A stretch of 64,000 nucleotides of DNA from Chamaecrista fasciculata (taxonomy: Eukaryota > Streptophyta > Magnoliopsida > Fabales > Fabaceae), in the NCBI GenBank assembly GCA_003254925.1, contig QANZ01001464.1, positions 47,835-111,834 of the forward strand, in the 5' to 3' direction. The translations under genes were made by a program, and so were the position numbers. This document shows, one piece after another, positions 12,473 through 23,055 of the stretch. The notes below the pieces were generated by a model that was not told where the DNA came from, made no database searches, and saw only the letters and a list, made by a program, of their open reading frames with translations. The stretch's first letter is position 1. Each line of letters opens with the position of its first letter.

Positions 12473-15400
12473 CTACAGAGCTGCCTTGCGCTTAGCATAA
12501 TCATGGACAATACTAATAGCACTCTTGCTATGGCGCAATGAGAATTCTGCAAGCAGTATTTGACTTTCTTCCAATGTTAGATCACCATGACAACCCTGCG
12601 AAAATATTCAGGAAACTAAGGATTCCAAATACTAAAAATAGTAATAAGAAATCAATAGATCCAGCAACCTGCAATAATTCTTGGAGACACCTAGGTGAAT
12701 CAGGGAAACTGATTGAAAAATTGAATTCATTTAGTTCTTCATTCAGAGTCAATGTAAAAGGCCGTTGCAAATAATGTATGTACTTTTATAAGGATCTTTG
12801 CAAATTAAAATATCAGATGAACCCATATAAAAGCAGTGATTCTGAAAAATCAAAAAAAAAAAAAGGTTGATGCAACTTTACAACATGATCAGGAAACTTT
12901 ATATATTCCAAAAGGAGCAAAGAGTGAGTGCATTAGAAACTTTCAGTTTGTCTCAAGTTATAAACTTGATCTTTTACTATCACAAAACCAAACAGTGTCT
13001 AAATCCTTTACTTTGATAGAAACATGACAATTTTATGTTTTGGGGGAAGGTTCTCTCTGGTGTCCTCAATATAAGGTATTCTCACTATATTAGATGCAAT
13101 CATCCACGAGACAGACACCAAATATCAGACCCTACTTGAACCAAGGTTTGTCACTCGTGGAGAACTAACCCCTCCTGCTAGACTGTTGGACCTGCTGAAG
13201 CTAAAACATGCAAAGTAGGAAAAGAGCGAATGTGACAGAAGAGATAAATTTGGGGTGAGGCAAGGAGTTGAGTTAGCCTCTGACCGTGAAGGCTGTGGAA
13301 ATGACAGAGTGTAAGGACGGTATGGATATAAATATGCTATTTTAGGTCAGGAGAGGGAAGGAAAGTACTAGGGAAAGGTTTGGGAGAGAATCTGACCTCT
13401 CGAAAGCCAGATAACAATGTGGGCGTGTGTGTTTTGTTCCGGTGTAATTCTCTTAGCAACTGGTATATCTTCCAGCTAGGAAAGTCTAGGTGTCTTCTGT
13501 TTCGTTCAGGTGTAATCTGGTTTGTTTGGGCTGAGTTTCTGGATATTTTAATTCTACTCAAGCTTGACAGAATCATTCTCTAGTGGGTTCTAACATAGAC
13601 CCGACCTCCACCGGAAAGAATGTCAGCTCTCAGCTCTTTGATTCAGAAACAAGGTATCATGGACAGACCAAAATAGTCAATTAAATTAGTATGATGCATG
13701 AGGATTGATACTTTCTTTTCTTATGTGCCACAAAAGACAGATATTTAAGGTCATTACCATCCGAGATACTCGGTCACAAACAGCATGGTGCATGAGGATT
13801 CCTGCAGCAACGGAAACATTGAAAGAGTCTACCATCCCATTCATTGGAATACTGCAGTGCAAATCTGATAGCTCCAAAGCCTCATCACTAATACCCCTGC
13901 AACAAGAGATTAACCACAATTAACTACTAACAAAAAACTGCATATAAATTTGGACTCCAAGTTGCATAAATATAATGACTATTTGACATTTAATGTAATG
14001 ACAAGGCTGTCAGATATCTCCTGACAACAAATTGTTAATAACCAAAGAAGAAATGACACTTTAACAGTCCACATCTGGAGACACAGACTAGTAGTGGTGG
14101 TAAATTGAAAGTAAATCACATAAATGGTTCCTGTGTCCAACAAGAATTGAATCAAAGATTCAAAATAAGCATCGCTGTTGATTTTTGGAGAATAATATTC
14201 CTAATATTATTTCATCAAAAGAGAAAAGGTTTACAATGCTTAAATAAGAGAAAAACTTCCTAATATCTACTAAGATATCTCATCTAATATCTAATCTAAT
14301 ATTTGATAAGATATAAATCAGATTCTACTAAGATATTTCTAATCTTAAAAGATAATTATAAAATAGGAAATAAAATAATTCTAGATAATCCTAGATTTCT
14401 CAACAATCGCAAGCCTAAGGTTGACCAACATCAGCTTCCTCATGAGGCATTTGTTCATTTAAGACGGTTGATAAAAGAATAGGAAGGAAATTACCTACTC
14501 TCATTCCCAACAACTATAGCAGTTGGGCATGACCAATCTAAATCATAAACTGAAACCTGCAAAGCCCGAAAAGATATACTGAGAAATTTATTCACGTGTG
14601 TTGATAGGCATAAATTAGACAAATGTATAAAAGCTAGTTGTATATCTTAAAATTAGCTGCTCAAACAGTACCGTATCCATTCCCAGATGTGTTGTGGCGA
14701 TTCGATAACCACGTGACTTCAATTCTTTAAAGCACTCCGTTGTAGAATCCCACAATTCAATGTCCAACCATTTCTCAGCACCCATGCTCACATGGCGATT
14801 TTCTCTGTATCTGCAACAATGAATGCGGTAAGCTAGTGTTTTCTTATCATGGTTGATGGCTAATATTAATGAAAACAATAACACATAACAAAGTCGAAGC
14901 AAAGGAAAAAGCTGACCTGCAAAGCAGATTAAACTTAGAAACCAATCAAACAATATTAAACTAAAATCCAAAATCTGCAGAACCAATATGCACTCAATAT
15001 AACTCAAGTACCAAATTATCAATTATACGAATGTGAAATCCAATGCTGACGTATAAAACAACTGAAATCAGAATTATAATATCCAAATTACCACAATACG
15101 TTGCAGGTACAGTATACATTCTAGGAAGCATTCAATTGCAAAATTTTCTGAAAAATTAGTTCAAACAGGGACAGGGCACCCATTTCAAAGTTCCAAACGG
15201 GGGTGTAGCTAATCTGGTAACTTAGTTCATGGTTTAAAACCCTCTCTCAACTTGATGCAGTTTGTGCCACATTTCGGTAGGTAAACAAGTAATCATCAGA
15301 GACTAATTTTCAAAAGTAGACACCTAAAACAACTACAGCCAACACTCAATTTGGCACATGAATTTTCTGGTAGCAGCCTAAAAATTTAAAGATCACAATG

Positions 15401-16377
15401 TTCCTTTCTCAGTACAGAAACAGAATGATGGGTACAATCTATGAAGGACAAACACTAACATGGACACAGGAAAGGACACAATACAGACAATGATACACTG
15501 TGTTAGACCCACATTTATGGACGTGTATCGAGCATAGTCATATTATGTGATATGCATGCCAAACAAAGAGACAACAATCACTCAAAATGAAGTTTACGTG
15601 CTTCATAGGAACAGCAAACAAAGATGAATCACGAAAACGAAGATTGTTAAAGTAAGCAATGGCGAGCAATCCAAAACCAGGAAGGCAGGCCACAAATTGA
15701 AAGCATCAAAACAAGGTTATTTCACCTCAGTGATTTTGGTCTTAACACCTTTTGGAGCTGTCACAAGAGACCACGTGAACGGACTGGAAGCCAAGCGCAT
15801 CAGCAGAGCGAAATGTAGCAGAAACGTTCCCAAAATCACTGAGCCCTTCAACCACCAAACACACTGAATAGCTCCTATTTTGGACCACATTTCTGAATCT
15901 CTCCATCCTCATTTCCGAGATGCACGGACTCACCGCCTCCAAGATCTCACTGCTTCTCACAAAAGTATTCCCGCATTTGAACTTGTCAAGATAGGGAAAC
16001 CAGCGAGCGAGGGAATAGGGTTCGGCACTTGGAATAATTGGAACAGTCTTGCGCTCCATCTTCATTAACCTAGCGACGTCATCGTTGTTTGTGAGAAGGT
16101 GTTCGACGGTGTCCCTTGATTGGTCTTCATGGGGTTCGATGATTGGATTTGGGGATAATGCTTGGATTGAAGCATAACATCTCGAAGCAACCCTTAATCC
16201 TGAAGCACGAAAATCATGATTAGAAACCCCAGAATCAGACAAACACAGAGAGAAAGAGAGGAATATTAATATACCAGCATGTGTGTGAGGAAGGAGGGAA
16301 GAGAGAGAAAAGGCGGGAGGAATGGTGAATTTGAAGGAAGAGAGAGAAATGCGAACAAGGGTTGTGGAAGTGTTCAT
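12473..16377 (-). CDS. SpoU-family tRNA/rRNA 2'-O-methyltransferase, 5 exons
   Basis: Minus-strand exons: 16377-15749, 14810-14672, 14556-14495, 13896-13758 and 12595-12473. All junctions are GT/AG and the product is 363 residues. The three SpoU (SPOUT superfamily) motifs are present. Motif 1 is GNVSATFRSADALGF (about 183-197), with the conserved Asn and Arg. Motif 2 is PTAIVVGNESRGIS (267-280). Motif 3 is IPMNGMVDSFNVSVAAG (293-309), which makes the trefoil-knot SAM pocket. The enzyme should transfer a methyl group to a ribose 2'-OH, as TrmH does at Gm18 of tRNA, but the RNA target cannot be read from sequence. The N-terminus is rich in Ser, Arg and hydrophobic residues and lacks early acids, so organelle targeting is plausible. 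The third intron contains a solo LTR (14176-14405). The gene is tail-to-tail with E4 and intact in all exons. Confidence 0.9.
14176..14405. mobile_element. Small solo LTR in intron 3 of the SpoU gene
   Basis: The 230-bp segment starts TGTTGATTTTTGG and ends TTCTCAACA, giving the TGTTGA...TCAACA ends of an LTR. It is bounded by perfect 5-bp duplications ATCGC at 14171-14175 and 14406-14410. No internal retrotransposon sequence remains, so it is a solo LTR or a single TRIM/copia-type LTR. It lies in an intron and does not disturb either splice site. Confidence 0.8.
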
Positions 16378-16552
16378 CTCAATATATCAACTAAATAGAT
16401 ATCGCAATTGCTTCTTTTCTTTCTTTCACGTTTATGTTCTTCACTTCTCTTTCTTTCTTCTTCTTCTTTCGCGTTTCACTGTTTGCGGATAGCAATATCG
16501 CTTTTGAATTTGTACTACTGAACCAGGCACGACAAAACGCCTTTTTCTTTTT
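16378..16552 (-). promoter_or_regulatory. Probable 5' leader/promoter of the SpoU gene
   Basis: The sequence is rich in CT/GA tracts ('cttctttctttc'), as often seen in plant leaders, directly upstream of the start codon at 16377. A MITE-like repeat begins about 175 bp upstream of that start. No certain TATA box. Confidence 0.35.
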
Positions 16553-17024
16553 GGCAAAAGTATCATTTAAGTCCCCAATGTTTACATCAACTGTCAATTT
16601 CATCCCCAATTATTTTTTCAATCAATTTCGTCATCAATGTTTAATATTTTAGTCAATTTTATCATTTAACTAAATTCTTTCGATGAATTAACCATAGAAT
16701 TCATTTTGTTTTTCTACCTGAGTTAAGATTTGAGTTTCTTTCTCTATCAATTTTATATTATATTTCATTAATTGCGTAGATCTTATCGTTAATATTTGAC
16801 TAAAGTAAGAGAAACTTCATTCTATTTTTCAATCTGATTTAGGATTTAAGTTTTTTTTTTCTATCAAGTCAAATTACATATTACATATCATCAGAATTTG
16901 GCCAAAATAAGAATAAATGACAAAATTCACTAAAATATGAAATATTGATGATGAAATTTAAAAAAAAAAATGAGGATGAATTTGAAAATTAATGTAAAGT
17001 TTGTGGACCAAAAGAATACTTTTT
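16553..17024. mobile_element. Palindromic MITE-like element upstream of the SpoU gene
   Basis: Left-arm phrases 'caaaagtatcatttaagtcc' and 'caatttcatcccca' recur inverted at the right ('ggaccaaaagaatacttttt', 'tgaggatgaatttgaaaat'). The middle also carries inverted phrases, such as a Leu-like 'gattta(a)gttt' pair. There is no ORF. I could not settle the target-site duplication, so the ends are approximate. Confidence 0.55.
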
Positions 17025-17103
17025 ACTTTTTTGTTGGAAAATCAAGAGAGACCCAGCTTTAATGCTCTTCAAAATTCAACCCGATCCTATTTTCAATTTT
17101 GCC

Positions 17104-17550
17104 TTTAGGTGTTGCTTCCAAAGAGTTTATTGTTTACAAACTCTTTTCATCCTCATATGACTACTTAGATACAAAGTATTTTTTTCTTTTTTATTTGAAA
17201 TGAAATACAGAGAGAGAAAGAAACATGGTGAAATGCAAGAATAATAGGTATGGAGCACAAAGTTTTTTTTTTCTTTGAAACGAGATACAAAGATAGAAAG
17301 AAACATGTTGGTAAAATGTAACAATAATAGATCTTTTTGTAGAAAAATCCCTTTCATTTGGGTGTTGCTTGTAAAAGGTTCATTGTTTGGGCAAACTCTT
17401 TCTCCATCATAACTCATAAGATGACTACTATATAGGATACAAATTATTTTTCTTTTTAATTTGTAATAAGATACGAAGAAAGAAACATATTAGTAGAGTG
17501 TAACAACAATGGATGTTTTTATAGTAAAATCCTTTTCATTTGGGTGCCTT
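17104..17550. repeat. Imperfect tandem duplication, unit about 200-250 bp
   Basis: Two diverged copies run in the same direction. Each starts with a 'gtgttgctt..aaag.gttcattgttt' phrase. Each then has 'aaactcttt', 'gatgactac', 'gatacaaa', 'agaaagaaacat' and 'gtaacaa.aatag', and ends 'aaatcc.tttcatttgggtg'. A third fragment appears near 17748 ('tttattgtttgggctaac'). It is non-coding. Confidence 0.6.
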
Positions 17551-17634
17551 AAGAAATACTCAAACATGTTGATGATTTGTAACAATTATTACCCCTACTT
17601 TTTGATGAATATACTAATAGCCTTACTCATATTT

Positions 17635-17722
17635 TTTTTGCAAAGAGGCTTGGTTCGAATCTACGACCTCTAAACCCCACGGCAAGCGTGTTTATCGTTG
17701 AGCCAAGTCGACCCTACAAATT
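17635..17722 (-). repeat. tRNA-derived SINE-like fragment
   Basis: On the minus strand an A-box-like TTGGCTCAACGATAAAC is followed about 30 bases later by a B-box-like GTAGATTCGAACC. The spacing and motifs resemble a tRNA-derived SINE head. It cannot fold as a full tRNA with an acceptor stem that I can identify, so I do not call a tRNA gene. Confidence 0.35.
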
Positions 17723-18573
17723 TTTCATTTGAGCATTTCTTAAAAATAGGTTTATTGTTTGGGCTAACTCTTTCTCTACTATCAGATGTGTTACTGTTTG
17801 CAATCCTCAATTATGTGTTTGCAATCCTCAGAAGTTGTGAAAATCAGAGAATTTTCATAATAGTTACTTAAGGTTGGTGATGGCTTAATCTGTCATAATT
17901 TGAGTGATGATCTATGTTAAGATTCTTGATTATATGCTTATTAAAGAATAATCTGACCCAATAAGAACAATTGCTAGATTTACATATGAAGATTTATTAT
18001 TGAATATTCAAGATCATTCTTATTTTCGTGACAGAGCTATATGTTAACTATTTTTTGCTTGATTTATTATCTGGTTCAATGAAGTTGTACTTAAGTTGTG
18101 ACTGTATTAGTGGGAATGGTGAGAGCCCGTATTAAATGGCAGATTTATACACAACTGAATTTTTTAATTCAGTCAAGAATTTTGGACTATCGTATCATGA
18201 GTTAAAACTAAAGATCAAGGCACCTGTAATGATAATACTTGAATTACATATAGGAAAAGAAAAGTTGTAATAATATCACTTGATCATGACCAAATATAAC
18301 AAGTTCCAATCAGTAACACTTTTATAAGCACGTAAAGAAAAGCCTCTTTTTGTAACAACTAATACTAGAATTTCACTTGCATAAGATTTTGAGAATGATC
18401 ACAAAGAAATTCAATTTTGAATTAGAGTCAAGAATACATCTGGAAAAATGGAAAAACTACTGTCAACTCTAGTAAGCTTCATTGTAATTTGTAAGTATAA
18501 ATTCAGCCATATATACAACTTCCTTTTCCTGCTAAACCAGAAATATATCACAAGCATTAATTAAGTTTCATTT
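17723..18573. other. Intergenic DNA, 3' side of the PPR gene
   Basis: AT-rich. It should include the 3' UTR of the PPR gene next to 18574. No other feature could be supported. Confidence 0.4.
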
Positions 18574-20379
18574 CTATTCGTACACCTTTGGAGCATATCC
18601 AAGCAGCTTAAGATCCTGCACTAATCTGTCAATCATCTCATATATATCATCTGATTTAGGATGTGACCGATCTAGAACTGTAAATTCATGCACCTTTTCA
18701 TCTAACTCAATTGAACTAGCCCCAGATGGTTTTTGGCTTCCTGAGTTCTTCATTTGTAATCTTATATCAGCAACACTACCCCAATCTCCTGCTTGAGCAT
18801 AAATATTTGACAAAAGAGATAAATTCCCAGGATCTGATGGCTCTAACTTGAATAATTTCTCACATACAAGTCTTGCAAGATCTACAGCATTGTGCATCCG
18901 GCAAGCCCCGAGAAGAGTTCCCAAAATTTTCGCATTTGGTTCCACTGGCATATTTTGAAGAAGCCCAAAAGCTTCCTTTAGATGCCCTCCACGTCCCAAA
19001 AGGTCCATCATGCACCCATAGTGCTCAATTTCAGGAATAATCCCATACGTTTCCGCCATTGAATTGAAGTAATTTCGGCCTTCCTCAACAAGACCTGCAT
19101 GTGTGCAAGCACAAAGAAGGCCAATTAATGTATATTTATCAGGCTCAAATCCTTCATGTACCATTCGGGAGAAAAGCTCGAGTGCTTTCTTGCCATGTCC
19201 ATGCACAGCTAAACCTTGAATCATAGAATTCCAAGATACAATGTCTTTCTTTGCCATTCCATTGAACACAACAAATGCAGACTCCAGACAACCACATTTT
19301 GCATACATGTCAATCAATGCATTTGACACTTTTGTGCTACATCGATATCTAGACCTGTAAATGGTATCATGGATTTTCTTTCCTAAACACAGGATTCCAG
19401 ATTCTGCACATGCAGCTAATATACTTATCAAAGTCCCATCATCAGGCTTCAATCTAGCTTGCTCCATCTGATCATACAGGGTGGATGCCTCCTTCACAAG
19501 GCCTTTCTCAGCATACCCGGAAATTATTGTAGTCCAAAGGACCACATTTTTTACAGGACTCTTATCAAACAAAATTCTCGCCATATCGATTTCGCCAGCC
19601 TTACTGTAACCCCAAACTATTGTGGACCAAGATATGATATTCCTCTCAGGCATTTCCTCAAACAACTTGAATGCTTTGGTCATGTCTCCTGCCTTTGCAT
19701 ACCCATCTAATATTGTATTCCAACTAACCATATCTCTCTCAGGCATTTCATCAAACAGCTTGCAGGCTTCTTCAATTTTACCAGATTTTGCCAACCCACT
19801 AATCATAGTGTTCCAAGTTACAATATCTCGTTCCTTCATAGTCATAAATAAGTTCAATGCAGCAGTAAGGCCAAAGGGTCCACACTTGGAATAAGAATCA
19901 ATGAGTGCATTGGGCACAAATATATCTTGATAAAGCCCTGTTTTCTCTATGTGGGAATGAATCATTTGAATCACAGGAAACCAAGAACGGCCAGAGCACG
20001 CTTTTAACAGATATGGGAATGTGAAATTATCAGGATATACCCCATTTCTTTGCATTTCAAAGAAAGTTGCGAGAGCCTGTGAGGGCTGGGAGTTTTGAGC
20101 GTGAGCTCGGATTAAAACGTTATACATGTGAACATTGGGTTCTGGAATTTGATTGAAGACGTTGACGGCTGAGACCATCTGGCGGCAGAGAGAGAAAGCT
20201 AAGATGAGTTTGGGTGCGACATAGAGGTCTTGGTGGAGGTCAGATTTGAGGATTTGGGCGTGGATTTGCTTTACGTGGTTGAGGCTTGTGGATTTGTGGA
20301 GATCAGAGAGCTTCTCTTCGAGGAGCCTTCGTCTTGAAAACCAAGTTGGGGTTCGGAGTGGGACAGAGACTTGCGTCAT
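18574..20379 (-). CDS. Pentatricopeptide repeat protein, PLS class with E extension
   Basis: A single uninterrupted frame of 601 residues has no introns, as usual for plant PPR genes. Repeats in the PLS style run from about residue 45 to 500: NVHMYNVLIRAHAQNSQPSQ, DIVTWNTMISGLAKSGKIEE, DMVSWNTILDGYAKAGDMTK, NVVLWTTIISGYAEKGLVKE, DIVSWNSMIQGLAVHGHGKK. The C-terminal E region contains GACRMHNAVDLAR, PSDPGNLSLLSNIYAQAGDW and KPSGASSIELDEKVHEF, and the protein stops at GYAPKVYE without a DYW deaminase domain. Such proteins bind single organellar transcripts and recruit editing factors in trans. It closely resembles the Arabidopsis At3g29230 type in order and length. The start codon gives MTQVSVPLRTPTWFSRRR, an Arg/Ser-rich, acid-poor leader suited to organelle import. 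The target RNA is unknown. Confidence 0.92.
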   Translation of the reverse strand: MTQVSVPLRTPTWFSRRRLLEEKLSDLHKSTSLNHVKQIHAQILKSDLHQDLYVAPKLILAFSLCRQMVSAVNVFNQIPEPNVHMYNVLIRAHAQNSQPSQALATFFEMQRNGVYPDNFTFPYLLKACSGRSWFPVIQMIHSHIEKTGLYQDIFVPNALIDSYSKCGPFGLTAALNLFMTMKERDIVTWNTMISGLAKSGKIEEACKLFDEMPERDMVSWNTILDGYAKAGDMTKAFKLFEEMPERNIISWSTIVWGYSKAGEIDMARILFDKSPVKNVVLWTTIISGYAEKGLVKEASTLYDQMEQARLKPDDGTLISILAACAESGILCLGKKIHDTIYRSRYRCSTKVSNALIDMYAKCGCLESAFVVFNGMAKKDIVSWNSMIQGLAVHGHGKKALELFSRMVHEGFEPDKYTLIGLLCACTHAGLVEEGRNYFNSMAETYGIIPEIEHYGCMMDLLGRGGHLKEAFGLLQNMPVEPNAKILGTLLGACRMHNAVDLARLVCEKLFKLEPSDPGNLSLLSNIYAQAGDWGSVADIRLQMKNSGSQKPSGASSIELDEKVHEFTVLDRSHPKSDDIYEMIDRLVQDLKLLGYAPKVYE

Positions 20380-21122
20380 TGAAGGTGGTTTTCGAGTTTG
20401 ACGAAAGGAAAGAGAGAGAATATGGCTAAACCTCTCATTTGAAGATTCTGGGTACGATAGAAGAAGAGATATCAGAGTGAGAATCCAGGTCCATCAGTCA
20501 ATCGACAATTCTATTCTTCAATGTTTGCTTCAGTCTCGTTTCTCTTCTTTGTGGGCAAAACTGCAAAAGATCAAATTTCAGAATGCAATGAAATTGAAGG
20601 AGAGGACGAGATTGTAAGACGCTGTCATTTCAACATGGATTTAGCATTGAGTTAAAATGGAGACTTAAATAAATAGAGTGCATAAATAAAGATATTTTAA
20701 AAGGTAACTTGAAAAAAATCATTAGAGAGTAAAAATTTAGAAGATTTTTTTAAAAAAAGAGTTATAATTGCCACAAATACACAGAAAGAAAGAAAATTTC
20801 ATTCTCCTCTATTCTACATTTCATTCTTAAAAATCCTTTTATTTTTCCCTTTGAGATGCACATACAGTCGTTTATCAATCAACTGAGCCCTAAAACATAA
20901 TGATAATAACAATAATGGTAATAGTAAGAACAACAACAACAATAATAATAGTAATTTGATGATTTCTAACGTCTAAACTATTGAATTTTGCATTTTTGGA
21001 ATTCCTTACATGCCAATACGTGTACTGCATTCAATCCCTAATCGAGGCTTCTTTTACTAGCATGAAACATTGAATAAAAGAATGACAATATACACACAAA
21101 ATATAGACTATGTGTAATGGGC
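20380..21122. other. PPR 5' region and AT-rich intergenic DNA
   Basis: The first 150 bp should include the 5' leader and promoter of the PPR gene on the minus strand. Positions 20523-20648 are repeated at 31439-31564 (listed separately). The rest is AT-rich with 'aacaacaacaataataata' microsatellite runs near 20925-20955. No gene was seen. Confidence 0.45.
20523..20648 (+). repeat. Dispersed 126-bp repeat, copy 1 (upstream of PPR gene)
   Basis: This aligns without gaps to 31439-31564; I count 9 differences in 126 positions. It begins 'gtttgcttcagtctcgtttc' and ends 'atggatttagcatt'. It sits about 145-270 bp upstream of the PPR start codon, where promoter sequence is expected. No terminal inverted repeats or coding frame were seen. 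Confidence 0.85.
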
Positions 21123-21342
21123 AAAACCTATATCAAGTTCCTTATATTCTTGCGATCAAGTTCTCCAATCGACATTTGACACGTGGTAAATTCTATACAT
21201 GACCAATCATGATAGAGAGAGAATATTAAACACCACTTTTTGCATGACCAATCTTTGAAGAGAGATAATGTAATTAAAACTTGTGATTGGAGGAACTTGA
21301 CAGCAAGGATATAAGAAACTTGATATAAGTTTTTTCCATAGG
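21123..21342. mobile_element. Short MITE with about 45-bp inverted ends
   Basis: The left end (AAAACCTATATCAAGTTCC, then 'ttatattcttgcgatcaag') is inverted at the right end ('cttgacagcaaggatataag', then GAAACTTGATATAAGTTTT). In the centre, 'catgaccaatca' and 'catgaccaatct' repeat directly. There is no ORF. Length and long inverted ends are typical of a MITE. The duplication was not resolved. Confidence 0.65.
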
Positions 21343-23024
21343 TAATTCCATATATATTTATATATATTAAGCATTGCAGAATAAAGAAGGAAAAGGCAAT
21401 AAGAAACACCATCGTGCAAACGCGAGAGCGAATCAAATGGCCAAAACTACTTAATCAAAAAGGTCCCTGCGGTACAAAAATAAAATAATTAAATAGCAAT
21501 AAAATATACCTAACATCTTTGTTTATTGATATACATATATATAGTTAAAACTTGGAAGTGATTCAAGAAGCAGTAAAATAAAATGAAGCAAGAGCAGAGA
21601 GATTATGCAGTGCAAAAGTTACCAAGCTAGTTTGCAAATTTTAAATAAGCATGCCAGTAAAGAAACAATCGATACAACTTTGCATACTTAGCTCAAGGAC
21701 CCACAACAAAATGCCCAATTATCATCAAGAATTTCCTTGGAGAATGATCAAAGCCACATCAGAACCTCCACCAAACAAGCACTCACATCCCACCACGTCC
21801 CAATTAAAAGAGACTCAAAGTCATTCATTAGAAACATTTCGCATCCCCTTTCTTTGAGAACCCAAGAATTTATACTAGTGAGAAAAAGAGTTAAAATAAG
21901 GGATCATTTAAACCAAAACTTGGACATACCTAGACACTTTAAGACAAAATAAAAGACAAAGAGGAACCAAAGACAACCATGAAAAGCCACATCCAACACC
22001 GAAATCATCAATTCATGACAAGATAGGATGGGTTCAAAGTCATCACATCACTATTTTTTATAAACTACACATGAATGTATCCAAGGGGCTAAAATGAACC
22101 CCAACGAACAAAACCTAGAAATAGGATAACAAATCCAAACTCTTAGCCTTAAACAAGAATGAAGGTTATAAATGAAAGACACAGATACAATGATGCAATG
22201 CACACTTCTATGGTCAGCACACTTTGACAAGAAATTTTGACAATTAAATCATCTAAAATGTATTGAAATAAACGTACAAGTGAGCATAGGTATGAATAAA
22301 ATCAGTCCATACATGAACAAACACTTGACAACACACTTAAGATGTAACTGAACCATATTGGGGCTCTTGGACAGTAAAAGCACATGATAACACAATAGGA
22401 AAGACTTGAAATGATGCCCAAAACATCGGTCAAACCAGATTGAGATTTTTTCTTGGCAGCAAAATGACAAGTGAATGCATGAAAAATGACTCTAAACAAT
22501 CATAGAAGGTTACCAAAACAGAAAATGCTAACAAACACTTAGAGAGGATGGAATAACATCTAAGAGCATATACAAATGCTAGAAACATGCTCAAAACGCT
22601 ACCATAACAGAATGAATACTTTGGACAGTAAAGATACAAAGCGAAATGCATGAAAAGAGACTTGAAAATGGGTCCAATATATGACTAGACCAGGTTGGGG
22701 AATTCAAACAACAAAATGACATTGAAAAGCACAAGGAAAAGCTGGAAGGTAGGTACAAAACGTAGCCAAATCAGGTTGAGATATTTGGACAGCAAAGCAA
22801 CAGTAGAATGCATGGGAAGTGGCTTGAATACATGTCCAACACATAGCTAAATCAGAATGCATGTTTTGACAGCAAAAGCAACATGAGAATGCACGAAGGA
22901 CTTTAAAATATGCCTAAAATGATATCAGCAGAATATGCACTTGTGACAGCATAAATGCTTATAACATGCACGAGAAATAACTTGAGACCATGCCTGAGGC
23001 TCACTCATACTCACTTATTATATT

Positions 23025-23055
<31 letters not shown>

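Noticed and set aside
14615..15022. Minus-strand frame of 135 codons
   Set aside because: Only 14672-14810 is a real exon of the SpoU gene; the rest is intron on both sides.
22360..22960. CRISPR-like array
   Set aside because: Repeats are diverged and irregular and this is a plant nuclear genome; there is no constant repeat/unique spacer pattern.
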